A stretch of DNA of 64,000 nt from Takakia lepidozioides (taxonomy: Eukaryota; Streptophyta; Takakiopsida; Takakiales; Takakiaceae). Shown one piece after another: positions 46,740 through 58,343 of this stretch (position 1 is its first letter; each line of letters opens with the position of its first letter). The DNA lies in assembly GCA_030704615.1 (NCBI GenBank), contig CM060733.1:26164001-26228000 (forward strand). The letters are read 5' to 3'. The translations under genes were made by a program, and so were the position numbers. The notes under the pieces were generated by a model. The model had not been told where the DNA came from and ran no database searches. It was given only the letters and a program-made list of their open reading frames with translations.

Positions 46740-46850
46740 CCAGCCTAGTAGGGTATTGACCTAGGTATTGGAATTGTCAATAATAGGCGGTTCGGTTATT
46801 TAATACCCTGGTTGATACCCGGCCAGGCCCTATATACCAGTCCAACACTG
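46740..46850. mobile_element. hAT-type terminus, right end remnant
   Basis: Ends CCAACACTG at 46850, the complement of the hAT start CAGTGTTGG, and carries subterminal CAATACC/GGTATTG words like the remnant at 3143. No matching left end was found nearby. Confidence 0.45.
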
Positions 46851-47852
46851 AAAGGGGTCCAGAGTCCAATAAGTTTGCCCAAGAATCCACTTTTTTTCTG
46901 TTTTTGTTTTTGTTTTTGTTTTTTCACAAGAGAGGGCAGGAGGCCTCAGAGAAATTTTATTCATAAGGGAAAAAAAAATTATATTTATGCTGACAGGGGA
47001 GAAAGCAAAAAAACAAAACACGACTTGAAGGTTGTATTTCCTCTCACTGTAACTAAGGGGAGCAGGTGTTTCCCTTCACAAATTGAAAACAAACACAATT
47101 TTTTTTTCAAATATTGCTGGGCGAGTCCGATCGGCCTTTAGTAAGGGCCTGTGCAGTATTTCCAGTGACACCTTCAACAGCAATTTTTGACTCAGTTTAA
47201 AAAATTAATATGGGCTTCAAAAAGAAAAACAGTTTTTAAACTTAAATCATTTGTATTGAGAGTTCAATAGTGCAAACTGTTTTTCCCACTACATCTCATT
47301 ATCATTTGAAGCTCATATAGGTTGCACATGATTTAGTGCATACAACTATAAATGTTTTTCTAAATCAGTTAAGACAGTTAAAAAATCATTCATAGATATG
47401 CAAAGTTGTAGATATCATATGGATCATTGTGTACTGTAATTGTCATTTTTCCTCAACTCTTCATGATATAGTATCTTTCATAGGTCAATTTTTGTACAGA
47501 CATAGAGTGAGAGAAAGAAAAGGAAGAAAATCAGGGAAGAGAGGGATGTAAAAATAAGAAATAGGAAGGTAGAAAACTAAGAAACGTTAATCCCTTAGCC
47601 TGGGCAATCGTCTAGTCCATTTGTTTAACCACAACAAGCAGTTTGTGAGGGGTAATGATCTAGTTTGAGCTTGCACCTCTTGTTTATATAGTTCAATGGG
47701 GAGTAGCTGCAAGGTGAAGTGGCTCTTAGTTAGCTAGAGAGCTGGAGTCTTCTCTCTCTCTCTCTCTCTCAATTAGTAACTTGTTCGACATAATCTTTCT
47801 CTAAAATGGCTAACGATGGCAATTTTTTGCCTTGGTATTGAATAGGAGAGTT
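46851..47852. other. AT-rich upstream region of MPC1
   Basis: Contains T-rich and A-rich runs (46890-46980) and a CT dinucleotide run at 47750-47770 that lies 80-100 bp before the MPC1 start, a common 5' UTR feature in plants. No upstream gene was found and no TATA box is assigned. Confidence 0.4.
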
Positions 47853-49021
47853 ATGGGGTCACTAAAAGCGTTTTGGAACAGCCCAATGGGTCCGAAAACT
47901 ACTCATTTCTGGGGGCCCGTCGCCAATTGGGGTTTTGTTGTTGCTGTAAGCACTTTGTCTGGATGATGTAAAAATAGAGTCGAGTCATGATTTTGGATTA
48001 ATACAATTTTCACTTCATCTAATGCAAAGATAATCATGAAGTCTATAGGGATTTATCGTCCTACAGAGGAGTGCCCATTAAAAAAGGTCATGCAATTGTG
48101 TACTTTGAAATAGAACCATGCATTGCATTTAAATTAATAAATATTTATCCACAAACCTAATCAACAAACGACTATGAGTATAGAATTTCATGAAGGAAAA
48201 AAATGAACATACATGTGATTTATGTGGTTTTGGTGTTTATCTCCTTACGATAGACCCAAAATACCTCTACAATCTAATATGTATCTTTTGTCATCAATGG
48301 TTTATTGTATGCTAGGGATTGGCTGATACACAAAAGCCCGTGGATATGATATCTGGAAACATGACAGGCAGTATGTTTTCAATTTCACTTATAGTATATT
48401 ATTTACTGATAATTATTGGAGGGATATCAGATTAGCACTCCATAACATTCACAGTAGCCAATTAGGAAGTTCAGTCATTTTTATCTCAAAAAAATGGATG
48501 TACATAGTTTGCTACTATTACTGCAATAGAAAATTAAAAAAATAGTAGACATCTTTAAAATGACAAACACATAGCATGGAGAGAACTAACAATTTTTTCT
48601 TTTCTTTCTTTCTTTGTTCTGCAGCAATGTGCATATACTCCTTGTTGTTTATGAGGTTCGCGTGGATGGTGCAACCACGGAATTACCTCCTCTTCTCTGT
48701 GCATGCCTCCAACGAGTGTGTGCAATTCTACCAGTTTCAACGTTGGTATCGTGCTGGCCAGTAAGTTCAAATTGCTTATCTTTGTGTTAATAATAATGAC
48801 TTGTGGATGTTGCAATAGACTTCTCATTGAAAACCTACATGAGTTCTTTTGAATGTTGCAGTGCAAACAAGCAGATTTCTCAAAAGCAATTCAGGGGAAA
48901 TATGGATGGAAAGCATAATATAACATGGTTTCTCTTTTCTCATTATATATATAATATTTTGTTGACTTACATCTTTGATTGTTGTAGGGTATCAGAGAAG
49001 ACTGGTGCTATAAAACGATAA
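47853..49021 (+). CDS. MPC1: Mitochondrial pyruvate carrier 1, five exons, intact
   Basis: MPC1 pairs with MPC2 in the inner mitochondrial membrane to import pyruvate. Exons: 47853-47945, 48316-48370, 48625-48760, 48862-48927 and 48988-49021, all with GT-AG introns, giving 127 codons plus TAA. Family blocks in order: [18 protein letters not shown] and NWGFVVA (residues 5-31), [15 protein letters not shown] (33-47) and the most conserved stretch [20 protein letters not shown] … [12 protein letters not shown] (53-88), covering the membrane helices. The start is the only ATG in frame before the N-terminal motif. The usual length is about 105-110 residues; the extra 20-25 form a C-terminal tail split across two short exons, and its last residues (KTGAIKR) are less certain. 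No disabling change was seen. This is the only apparently functional host gene found in the window. Confidence 0.92.
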
Positions 49022-50207
49022 CTATTCATATTATGATACCAAAAAGAGTATTACACATTTTTGATATCCAGCAGTATTAAGGATACCGTGTATTTATAAT
49101 GACGACAAGATACATGAATTGTAGTAGACAAAATTAGATATATGTTATGACTTGTACGCTAAATTTACAAACTGATTAGATTTTCAGTGGACGTTCTTGT
49201 TGTTTATCTAAGAGATAGGTTGACGTTCGAATGGGATTTAAATACCATATTTCTATTATTGATTGATTAAAAACGATGAATAAAATTATTAGCACATTGT
49301 TATATGTGACTGATCATGGCAAGGCATGCACATATTGTACATGATAAATAATTTATATTGATTAATACCTGTTATAATCACAGCGACAATAAATTCGTAC
49401 AATATTAATTATAGCCAAAGACAAAAATATGTATTGTGAGAGAGGGTGAATGTGTACCTCAACAACATTAATAGTACTTTGATGAAGAAGAGAGAGTCAC
49501 CTACATATAATTGTCTATATTAACTCTGCACCTTCAGTTTTTAAAACCAAAACTGACTAAACTAGTATACTATTATTTATAAATTTGTGATGTGAAGCAT
49601 AATGAGCAAATGGAAGATAGTAAGTTTGAGTTAAAATGTACAACACCATCACTATTTGAAATCCTACAAGTTGAACAGAAACAAAAATTCGCTATTAAGA
49701 AAAGGGAGGAAGTGCGGCGCTATAACTAAAAACAAGGAATTAAATTAACCTTGTGAGAGCATAAGGAGGGGGCCTACTGAGCATCTCTACATTATACACA
49801 GAAAGCCAACAATCCCTGTCCTAAAACATTGTTTGTTGTAGATAGAATTTATGAACTTAGTGTGTCCTAAAGAATATATGAAGTTTTAAAACTATGAACT
49901 TACTATAATTATTGTTATTTTAGAGGGTACCATCCGCTCACAAAATCAGGCCCCCTAACCATAGGGAGAGGTGAAAATAACCTCTTTGAAAGCAGAAGCA
50001 ATAATATAGATGATGATTAAAATACTCTCAATTGGAATAAAAATAAAATAAAATGAGGATGATATATTTAGACAGACTCGTGTTTGTATTGTACAGATCA
50101 TTGCAAGGTAAGATTATTTGAATTCGAATTTACTTTTACCTTACATATCAAATGATATAACATGATGCAAGCACAAAAACCGAACAAGTTGAAAAGTTTA
50201 CTGTATT
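49022..50207. other. AT-rich intergenic sequence
   Basis: No coding signal. A palindrome half-site CAGTGGACGTT occurs at 49185-49195 and TTGACGTT at about 49220. A decayed SINE body (CTCACAAAATCAGGCCCCCTAACC…GAAAATAACCTCTTT) lies at 49935-49975. Confidence 0.4.
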
Positions 50208-50562
50208 TGTCAAGTTAAATAAACACAGTGTGAAACTAACTAGAATAAAACTAGTTATTTGTATTTAACACTTGGATTTAGTTCAAGTGTTAAGTCAGGT
50301 GTCAAGTTTGAGCTTGACACCTGAACCATCTTATCTTCACGAGAGCGTCAGTCGCGCAGCTCATCTCTCTCGAGTTGAGCCTGCGCGACCGAGCTCCTTC
50401 ATGCTTTAGAATCTGAGTGTGCTTATGTAGGGGTATAGGTTGTTGTGGGGTGGAGTCCCCATAGCTTGGGGTGCCCCTGGCTCGACCATTATCTTAAAGA
50501 GTGATAGTGATGGATTTCATGTTTCTTGTGTTAAGAGTGTGTGTCATTTAGCTTTCGTATCA
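50208..50562 (+). repeat. Left LTR (355 bp matching the right LTR)
   Basis: Aligns without gaps to 62114-62468, with about five differences by eye. It contains four short hairpins: AACTAG/CTAGTT (50238-50256), AACACTTG/CAAGTGTT (50267-50291), a perfect 12-bp TCAGGTGTCAAG with its complement (50295-50324), and GTCGCGCAG/CTGCGCGAC (50351-50389). After 50562 the two LTRs diverge, so the last part of the left LTR has been altered. Confidence 0.85.
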
Positions 50563-50872
50563 CTCGAGAGAGCTGAGCTTGTTTCTGTGAGTGCCAGAGG
50601 TGAGTTTAGTTTTAGCACTTGTGGTTTTTGTTTTGAAAGTGAGAGAAGTGATTATCTGTGTTCAGGTAATTTTTAGTTAAAAAGATGTAAGTTTGGTCAC
50701 TGGAGCGATGGTTGGAAAGCACGGTGAAGCCTTCTACTGTCTATCAGCATTGTCATCGTGGTTGCCATCATAAGGCTGACGGTGTGACAATGGCGGCGCC
50801 TTCCAGTGCCTAGGTTGAACGTATATGCCCGGAGCATACTGGTCACCGCCAACTTGTGCATTACGCGCCACC

Positions 50873-51103
50873 GCCGGTGCGGAAGCCGATGACGAAAGAA
50901 TATCCTTCTTGCTGAAGGAGTTGGATGGTAAAGATATTACGGAGGTGATTGCTTCCGGCAGGGAAAAGTTTGCATCTGTGCCATCAGGCGGAGGCAGCGG
51001 CAGCGGTGTTGTGGTGGCTCCCGCTGGTGGAGGTGGAGGTGTTGTTGTTGCACCTGCCGGAGAAAAGGAGGAAGCCAAGGAGGAGTCTGATGATGCCATG
51101 GGT
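50873..51103 (+). pseudogene. 60S acidic ribosomal protein P2 fragment captured in the retrotransposon
   Basis: P2 forms the lateral stalk of the large ribosomal subunit with P0 and P1. The frame reads [41 protein letters not shown], then the Gly/Ala/Val-rich hinge and the acidic [11 protein letters not shown] tail, which are the P2 signatures. The N-terminal 35-40 residues are missing, and the conserved C-terminal MGFSLFD is replaced after DDAMG by unrelated residues. No introns are seen inside. It lies between the left LTR and gag, so it is best explained as a host fragment picked up by the element (transduplication) or inserted later. The frame is open to 51205, but expression is unlikely to give a stalk protein. 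Confidence 0.8.
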
Positions 51104-53188
51104 GCGGCCTGGACGTGGTCATTGAAACGCGGGCTCCATTGCACACAGTCTGCATTTTCTGGCCCTGGAGAGCCGACATCCTCAACTGCCCATTCTTTTC
51201 CCTAATGCTGGATGATGTGACCGCCGGAGCTGCCACTGCTGAAGTCGCTGCTAGAGCCGCCATTGTGGCTTGACAGGATGCAAAGGTGGTGGATGTGAGT
51301 TCATCATCTAGTGGAGACGTGGTAGCAAAGAAGACAAAGAAAAGAAACGGAGAGATGAAGCAGAACTTCAGATCTGCAGATGTTTAGATCTTCACTGAGC
51401 CGCAACATAGATAGATGAACTTGCTGCGGTTCAACCATGTTGACTAAGATCACTCCTTGAGCGGCCACCACGGCCAGCGAAAATGGCAACATATGTCACG
51501 GTCTGTTTTCAGTTGCACGTTTCGGTGGTGGTCAGCAGTGCACAAAAATAAAATATAGTCATTGCGGCTGGTGCTATAAGGCAGACCAAGATGTATATGG
51601 TGCACAGAGGTTGATGAATGAGGCCTAAGACAACAATCCGGGCCTGAAGTTTAAAGACCCCGAAACCTGTGATTACACCTGCGGGGACTTACTATTCGTC
51701 CTAGCATTGAACGTTGTGGAACTGGTCAGCCAATCCACATCCGAGTCACTGGTGGTTACTAGCAATGGGTGGGAAGCTGATGTGCGACTATAGCCAGCCA
51801 CTATGAAGGAGTAGTTGTGGGCTGGTTGATGTGAGGTTGTCTAGCTGCACATTGCGAGGAAGCAAGCAAATGGATGGACAGGGTCAGGCTAGATTTTCTA
51901 GCAAGTGCGTAAGCTGCTGTCCAACAAGGGAAAAGCTGATCAGCAGTAGAAGCATGAGATGCGACGTGTGTGACTTGAGATAGATGTGCACAGGGAAGGA
52001 CCAGCCGCGTAGCCTGCTTTGCGATCAGGTCTTGCATCAGGTCTAGGCGACAGTGGCGGCATTAATGTTTGTGAGACGGGGTGATCTCATATATTAACAT
52101 TGCGGCCTAGTGAAGGAAGACCAAGTGAGGCTCTACATACATGACCAGCGGTGCTTTGATCCGGAGTTGCAGTTAGAAATTGTGAGACAAAAAAAAAAAA
52201 AAAAACATTGTAGTACATTTGGCATTTCGGCCACCAGCAGGTGCAGGTCCAATTATATCACTTGGTCCTTGAAGTGGTACACCAGGCCGAGCTTCTCCCT
52301 TTTGATTTTGCGTTCAGTTGGAAGCCCGCTATCAGTTCTCAAGATGGGGCAGCTTCATCCCATCGCCTTGGTTCTGTGCATGTCCCTAGTCATGGGGACG
52401 TAATAATCACCCTAAGCCAGTTTAGAGTGGTGTTTGAGGTCCTGGAGAGCTTGAGCGTTTACAGCACCAGCGTATACTGTAACCCTCTCGGCTATGGCGA
52501 TCTTCAGGCTGCTCTTGGGGTATATGCCAACGGTCGATGAAGGTATTAGCACCACCTTGGAAATCACAAATTGAACGTGATGGTCTTATTGCTGTGGTTG
52601 ATATGTATTTGCCCAGTACATGAATGGTTGCGGAAAGCCATCTTGGTTGTGGTCACTCTGACAGGGCAGTAGACATGGGCTCTCATATAACAACAATAAG
52701 ATGGCATTGATAGCAGCAGCTTCAATAAGGTGTTCTCGTTCTGAAAATCTGGCATACCAACGAGGACATTACCTTTATCATGGTAATTCCACTGTGGAGA
52801 GATTGAGTTAAGAATCCAAGGAATTCTTAGGGAACCAGGGAACAGGGAACCAAGACAAGTATTGAAAAAAAAAAAGGGGGGGAGTTTTCCTTGTATTTGT
52901 TTTGTCTTGTTAAAAAAAAGAAAAAAAAAAGAAAAAAAAAAGTGTTATGTTTAAAGAGCCTGGTTGGTCATATCTTTGTCAAATGAGCTCCGTTTGACTT
53001 AGTTTTTGAGGGGATAGCTGCAGAAAGGGGAAATCTACCTATCTAGACCTGGTTTTTGTTTTTTGGACTCTGCTAAAAATCTATGGAATTTTTAGAGTGT
53101 GAGTGTGCCATGAAAGATCCACAATTCTGTTTTTTCTAGAACCTGTTTTGGTCTATACGAGAGACAAATTTGTGGATGTCCTCCTTGT
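51104..53188. other. Unassigned sequence between captured P2 and the first ORF
   Basis: No recognisable domain on either strand. There are A-rich runs at 52187-52206 and 52868-52940, and no primer-binding site I could name with confidence. Confidence 0.35.
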
Positions 53189-53938
53189 ATGGCTGGGGGA
53201 AATGAGGACGTAATTGAAGGGCAGGTCTCGTCTCTTAGCCTGTGCACACAAGGGGACAAGATTTATGTTTCCCAAGGAACTCAGACTGATTTGAGTGGAG
53301 AACAGTTGGACGAGTTGATTGCATACTGGGAGTCAGGCATTAGCAGTAGACAACAAACTGCTGTAGTTGGCGTTGAGGGCCTCAATATTGCTTTGGACAG
53401 TCAGAACTCTGTTGGAGCCAGCAGTTCTGCAGCTGTAGGTGAAATACCAAAGTGGGTGAAAACTAGGCTTGGAACACAGCCAAAGACAGCCCCGGGGACC
53501 AAGGTGTTCAGCCACAAGGCCGTGGTGTACTGGAGTAGAGGAACAGGAGCTACACAAGTTTGTGCAATCAGACAGCGTTGCAGCCGGACACGCTCTGCAC
53601 AAGGCAACCACGAGCGGGGGTTCATTAGCAATGACAAGTTTGTTCTGTTTGAAGGAGATGCAGTCATTCGCAATGAGGACACCCGCAACCGTCTCAAAGC
53701 TTTCGAGTTGAGAGACTATCAGACCCTACCTTTGTTTTCTTTAGTGTTCAGTGAGCGGGAGATAGCAGAGTGTTGCTTTGTCTCTACCTGGCAGAAAGAT
53801 GAGGAGGGTTGGTTAGAGCGAGCTACTGTAGCTTGGGACAAGGTTAGTGGCAGGTTTTTGGACATAGATATACCTCCTACACCTTACTATCATGCAGAGC
53901 GAGGCACTTTGAGAGAAGTCTGGCAGTTGATAGCATAG
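53189..53938 (+). CDS. Extra ORF of unknown function in the retrotransposon
   Basis: An intact 249-codon frame in the sense direction, upstream of gag. It begins MAGGNEDVIEGQVSSLSL, contains SQGTQTDLSGEQLDELIAYWESG, a basic middle part (IRQRCSRTRSAQ) and ERATVAWDKVSGRFLDIDIPPTPYYH, and ends LREVWQLIA. It has no transmembrane segment, no Cys/His cluster and no similarity that I can recall. It is one of few open frames here without stops. Possibilities are an accessory protein of the element or a captured host exon. Confidence 0.5.
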   Translation: MAGGNEDVIEGQVSSLSLCTQGDKIYVSQGTQTDLSGEQLDELIAYWESGISSRQQTAVVGVEGLNIALDSQNSVGASSSAAVGEIPKWVKTRLGTQPKTAPGTKVFSHKAVVYWSRGTGATQVCAIRQRCSRTRSAQGNHERGFISNDKFVLFEGDAVIRNEDTRNRLKAFELRDYQTLPLFSLVFSEREIAECCFVSTWQKDEEGWLERATVAWDKVSGRFLDIDIPPTPYYHAERGTLREVWQLIA

Positions 53939-54467
53939 ATCAGGATTAGATCTTGCTGGGTCGAGCTTCTATTCTTCCCCTCCATCTCTGTACTATTTTC
54001 ATTATCTTGTACTTGTAGTTGCCAAAGCCTCTCTTGGTGGAGGCCAATCAGTCCGGGGTTTTGGGCTGGGATATTCTGCAGGTCAGCACTGCAGATGGAT
54101 TTTGGTGTGGGGGTGTTGATGTTTTGATTTCTTGTGTTTGGATCCCCCCCAACACCTGCATGCTTGACTGTGCGCCATGTTGGTTTTGTGTGGGCGCTTG
54201 CTTTCATAGGGATTAGGCCGGATTTGATCACCGGTCAATCCTAGAGTATGCTGTCGGTGGTGAGGCTTGGAGTGATGACCAGCAAGACCACCAGTGTTTC
54301 TTCTATGGTGAGGCTGGGTTGATGACCAGCCAACCATATGAGTTCTTGCGGTGGATGCAGGTGCAGGTGCCCTGAGCCACTGGGATATGACCCTTAAACT
54401 ACAATAGGTGCCCACCCGTGTCACTATTAGAATTAGTACTAGAGCATTATAGTGTCACGTAGGGGAG
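53939..54467. other. Spacer between the extra ORF and gag
   Basis: No domain seen; short chance ORFs only. A GCCAACC/GACCAGC-type phrase repeats around 54240-54335 (TGAGGCT…GATGACCAGC twice). Confidence 0.4.
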
Positions 54468-56558
54468 GTGCACATTGTGAGTGTCATCACGGAGTTACCC
54501 AGGGGTTCTGAGGGGAGTACGACTACAGGCAGTAGCAGTGAGAGTGGGTTCACTAGACGAGGTGTTCGTTTTAGACCACCTTCACCTCCACCCTCAACTA
54601 GTGCAGAGTCAGACACAGACTCGGAGGCTTCATCAACAGGTGTGCAGTTTCATTCGCCATTGTTGTGGGACGACATGGAGGAGATGTATGGAGCTACCAA
54701 GGGGCCTCGTAGGTACTCTGGAGTTGTGGGCATAATCGAGTTGGATGACTTTATCCAGGAGTTCGACAGCTGGTGTGATTTGCAGCAGATGCGCAATCCA
54801 CAGCTATTCACCCCATTCATGGCGTGGAAGGGACTGTTCCAGCATTTGGAAGGCCCGCCTATGGACGACGAGTTCAGGCGAGGACATGAAGCAGAAATTG
54901 AGGAGTGCAGGATGTATTGGTCACCTAACTATGTCTCCATTACTCGAGGCATGACGCGACCAGCAGCTGCATCAGTACCAATATCTCCCACTGCCAGCAC
55001 TAGTAGTGGAACAAGTAGTGCCGGTACTTCTGCAGGTGGTACCAGTTCAAAAGGTGCTACTACTCCTCCTGCCATGACTACAACACATGTGCCTAGATTC
55101 AACCCGGTGGTGGAGTTCTTTCAGGAGTTGTGGAGGAACTACCAAGGTGTACGGACAGAGAAGCTGCGAAGTTTGCAAGACTTCCAGCGCAAACCCAGTG
55201 AGAGCTTGCGAGAGGCCTACACTCGTATGAGGCGCTTGATAAGTGTGACCCAAGGGGTTACTGAAGCTTAGGCAATCCAATTCTGGTATGGAATTTTGGA
55301 CAAGGAGCTCAGGAGAAGGGTGTGGGATGCAACCCTGTTACAAGCAGCCCAACCCACATTAGCAGATGTGTTTCTGCTGGCTGAGCGGATTGAGCTCAAC
55401 ATGGTGGAGGAGCGAGTTGTTACCATTGGATTTGGCAAAGACATGCCTGCACGAGGCGCAGCTGCAAGCCCACAGGCACAAGGGACTGCCCAACAGCGTG
55501 GTCAGGGGGGCAAGGTTTCCCAACCCAAGTTCCATAGAGCTTACAGAGAACCTCAGGTGCAGAGGCTCGTGGCATCTTTTGCAGGCCAATAGCAACCAGG
55601 GGTGATATGTTGGACATGTGGAGGACCCCATGTCAAGAGAGATTGCCCAGAGAGTGGCAGAAGGCCGGCACAAGCACAGCCTGCACAGTTGCAGTGTAGG
55701 CATTGTGGCAAGTATGGGCATGGAGATGCTCAGTGTTATGACTTGCATCCTGAGTTGCGCCCAGGCCAGTTCCAAGGAAACAATGGTGGCCGGGGGCAAG
55801 GTGGACCAGCCCAGAGAGGACGAGGTGGTCGGGCACAAGGTGCAGGCCAAGGGCAAGCTCAACATGGCCAAGGACACGGAGGTCAGGGTGTTGACCAAGG
55901 CATGGCCAACCGGCTTCAGCAGCTAGAGCACAGGCTCGCTGCCATGGCTACAGCTCAGGCGGTACCGGCTCCCAGGCGGGATGGTCCACCTCCTGCGCCT
56001 GAGGGAGGAGATATGGGAGGCATGGGATTCATGTGCGGAGCAGCACTACCACTAGTGCAGGTGGAGTCTGCTGCAGCCGTGACTCGAGGAGCAGCACGAG
56101 TTCCTGAGCCACGAGGTGCAGAGGTGGAATTGGATCCACAGCGTGGGGAGGCAAGCCGTCAGGCGAGGCTTCCTCAGTCATTCACATTGGCGGAGACAGT
56201 GTCGACGCCATCCATGGCACCTAGTTCTCGCCCGACTGTTACCGAGGCAGAGGTTACTATGCCATTGGGGAGAGCTACACGTGCATCACTGACACCTGCT
56301 ACTAAGGCTAGTGCAGCCGGTGTGTTGTTGGGGGCAGCCACCTCTGTGTGTCAAGCCTCACTGTTCTCGGCAACCATGATTGCGACGCCGGGGGTAAGAC
56401 CAGCTGCAATGTTCAGATTAGCAGCAACACTCTATGAGAGTGAGGAGGTCACTTCATCTTCTGCGGAGTTAGTGGAAGGTGTAGTGGCAGAGGGATCCTC
56501 GGATTTGAGGTCAAGACTACCACGGCTGCGCCATGGCAAGCTGCAGCTGCCAGGTTGA
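54468..56558 (+). pseudogene. Retrotransposon gag with two CCHC zinc knuckles, two in-frame TAG
   Basis: Gag packages element RNA into particles. One reading frame spans the region. It has a Ser/Pro-rich start (RPPSPPPSTSAES), an acidic part, and a capsid-like helical region with FFQELWRNYQGVRTEKLRSLQDFQRKPSESLREAYTRMRRL (about residues 215-255), then a TAG (55269). The continuation is ELRRRVWDATLLQAAQPTLADVFLLAERIE, a second TAG (55590), and then knuckles CWTCGGPHVKRDC and CRHCGKYGHGDAQC, a Gly/Gln-rich tail and an Ala/Thr/Pro-rich linker. Both stops replace what is plausibly CAG. The pol frame follows by frameshift near 56555. Confidence 0.85.
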
Positions 56559-57360
56559 CGGAGCTGCCAGCTAGGCCAGCCTTTGAGCGCGCCATGGTGA
56601 CACCTGGAGTTGTCTTGTTAGACAACCAGGATGGCATTTTCACTTTGAGTGGACCGGCAGGCAAGAAGTACCGGCCACTGCGGGTCTTGTTGGACTCAGG
56701 AGCTCAGCCACTGATGTTGGGCAAAGCTGCTATTGCAGGTTTGGGCCTCATGGAGGTGGATATGGAGCCTTGTCCTTTCCAGATATAGACATCTCTGGGA
56801 GGATCAGAGCAGGCTCGGGGCATGACACGGCGTGAGTTGGCCATTGGACTACAGCCGGATCACCCTACAGATGGCTCAGTGATGCGAGCCAAGGCCATTG
56901 TGACAGACGCGGTCTCGTACGATGTCCTGGTTGATGGGGCAGTGTTGTACCCCATGGGCTTCACCCTGGATTTTTGGGAGGAGTCAGCTTCCTATAGGCC
57001 TGGATGGCAGTCAGGGGAGGGTCGTCGTGTACAGCTCCCTGTGACATTCATTGGAGGTATTGCGGCTGCCCAGCGGGGTAGGATGCCAACACTAGCTGCT
57101 TTTACAGCTGCAGTTAGTTGGCCTGGAGAGTTGCTGGAAGGCAATGCCCATGCAGAGGATGTGTCACCTTCAGCAGAGCAGGATGACATGCATGGTACGG
57201 CGGAGTTGTCTGCCATGGTTGCTCACACTCCATTGTGGGGTACGAGCAAGGATTTGCAGCAGGTTGCTGATGGACGGGTGCAACAAGCCTGGGTAGAGGC
57301 CTTCGTACCGTCAGGAGAAGAGGAGAGTGCGGTGATTGCACCAGGACCACCTCAGTTGTC
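56555..57360 (+). pseudogene. Aspartic protease domain of pol
   Basis: The pepsin-like retroviral-type protease matures the polyprotein. LRVLLDSGAQPLMLG (about 56690) is the catalytic D-(S/T)-G motif. After an in-frame TAG (56786), ARGMTRRELAIGL, AIVTDAVSYDVLVDGAVLYPMGFTLDFW follows, typical of the C-terminal half with the flap strand. It lies in the +1 or -1 frame relative to gag, and the first ATG is at 56555, so expression probably used frameshift. A linker of about 100 residues leads to the methyltransferase. Confidence 0.8.
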
Positions 57361-57395
57361 GCCATTGGATACCACACCTTTTGTGTGGCAGTGCC

Positions 57396-58343
57396 CGGAT
57401 GAAGACATATGCCTTCTGGACTTGTTTGGCGGAATCAACACTGGATTGGCTGCAGTACTGCAGGCAGGTGTACGAGTTTGACGTTACCTATATGTGGAGA
57501 GGGATGAGACTGCACGACGCGTCTCACTGCGCCATGTTGCTCAGTTGGTACAGCAGTACCCTGATTTGTTGCCAGTGTCTGCAGTTCGTGAATACCAACA
57601 AGCCTTGTCAGCAGACATTTCGTTGCTGGGGGCGCAGGATTTGGAGCAGGTTGGCTCCATTGATCTGGTAGTGGCAGGTTGGCCCTGCCAAGGGCATTCA
57701 TCAGCCGGGCATGGCAATGGATTGCGAGACTCGAGAACGGGTCTATTTTGGGAGATGGGTGCGGGTTTTGCGCCACTTGCAGCTTCATCAAGCTGTATCT
57801 CCAGCATACATCTTGGAGAATGTGCCACTGATGGGTGATTCTCGGGCCAGGATGATGGCCAGTGTGCATCAAGTCCGGTCGTGGCTTGGGTCAGCAGTGT
57901 TGCTGGATGCAGCTGCAGTGGGATCACGGGCTCATCGTCCACGGCTATGGTGGACTAACTTGATGTCACCCGCACTGCTCAAGCATGCATTTGATGGGGT
58001 GCAGCGGCCAACACACCTCATAATGGACAACATTTTGGACACAGGGAGGCAATCTCAACATGTGAGACACGATGACCGTTCGCCTTTGGCAGTCGTCAAC
58101 AGGATGGGTCAACCACGAGCAGCATTACCTACACTGCTCAGCTTCCCGGGATCCCATGCTTTTCGGGATGGTGGACCTGGCCTCCTGTGGGATGCTCAGT
58201 TGCAGCAGTTAGTGGAGCCTAATGCCGACGAGCGAGAGCGGGCTATGGGGTTTTCCACTGGGACCATGGCGGTGCCTTCTCTTTCTGAGGCATCACGTCG
58301 TCAGGTGTTGGGGCAAGCAATGGATCTCAATTGCTTGACCTAG
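57396..58343 (+). pseudogene. C5 cytosine DNA methyltransferase domain within pol (DNMT3/DRM-like)
   Basis: Transfers methyl from S-adenosylmethionine to cytosine C5. Motifs in order: I (ICLLDLFGGINTGLAAVLQAG, 57410-57470), with FGGINTG resembling the DNMT3/DRM type; an in-frame TGA (57479); II (YVERDETARR); IV (IDLVVAGWPCQGHSSAG, 57660-57710), with the catalytic Cys in PCQ; a frameshift near 57760; VI (YILENV, 57810); VIII (RAHRPRLWWTN); and IX-X (ERERAMGFSTG, then RRQVLGQAMDLN). The order is not permuted, and every catalytic and cofactor motif I look for is present. It sits between protease and RT, sharing their frame, so it was part of the polyprotein. This copy is disabled by one stop and one frameshift. 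Confidence 0.9.

Noticed and set aside
48555-48866. Minus-strand ORF of 103 codons over MPC1 exon 3
   Set aside because: Antisense shadow of a conserved, correctly spliced exon.
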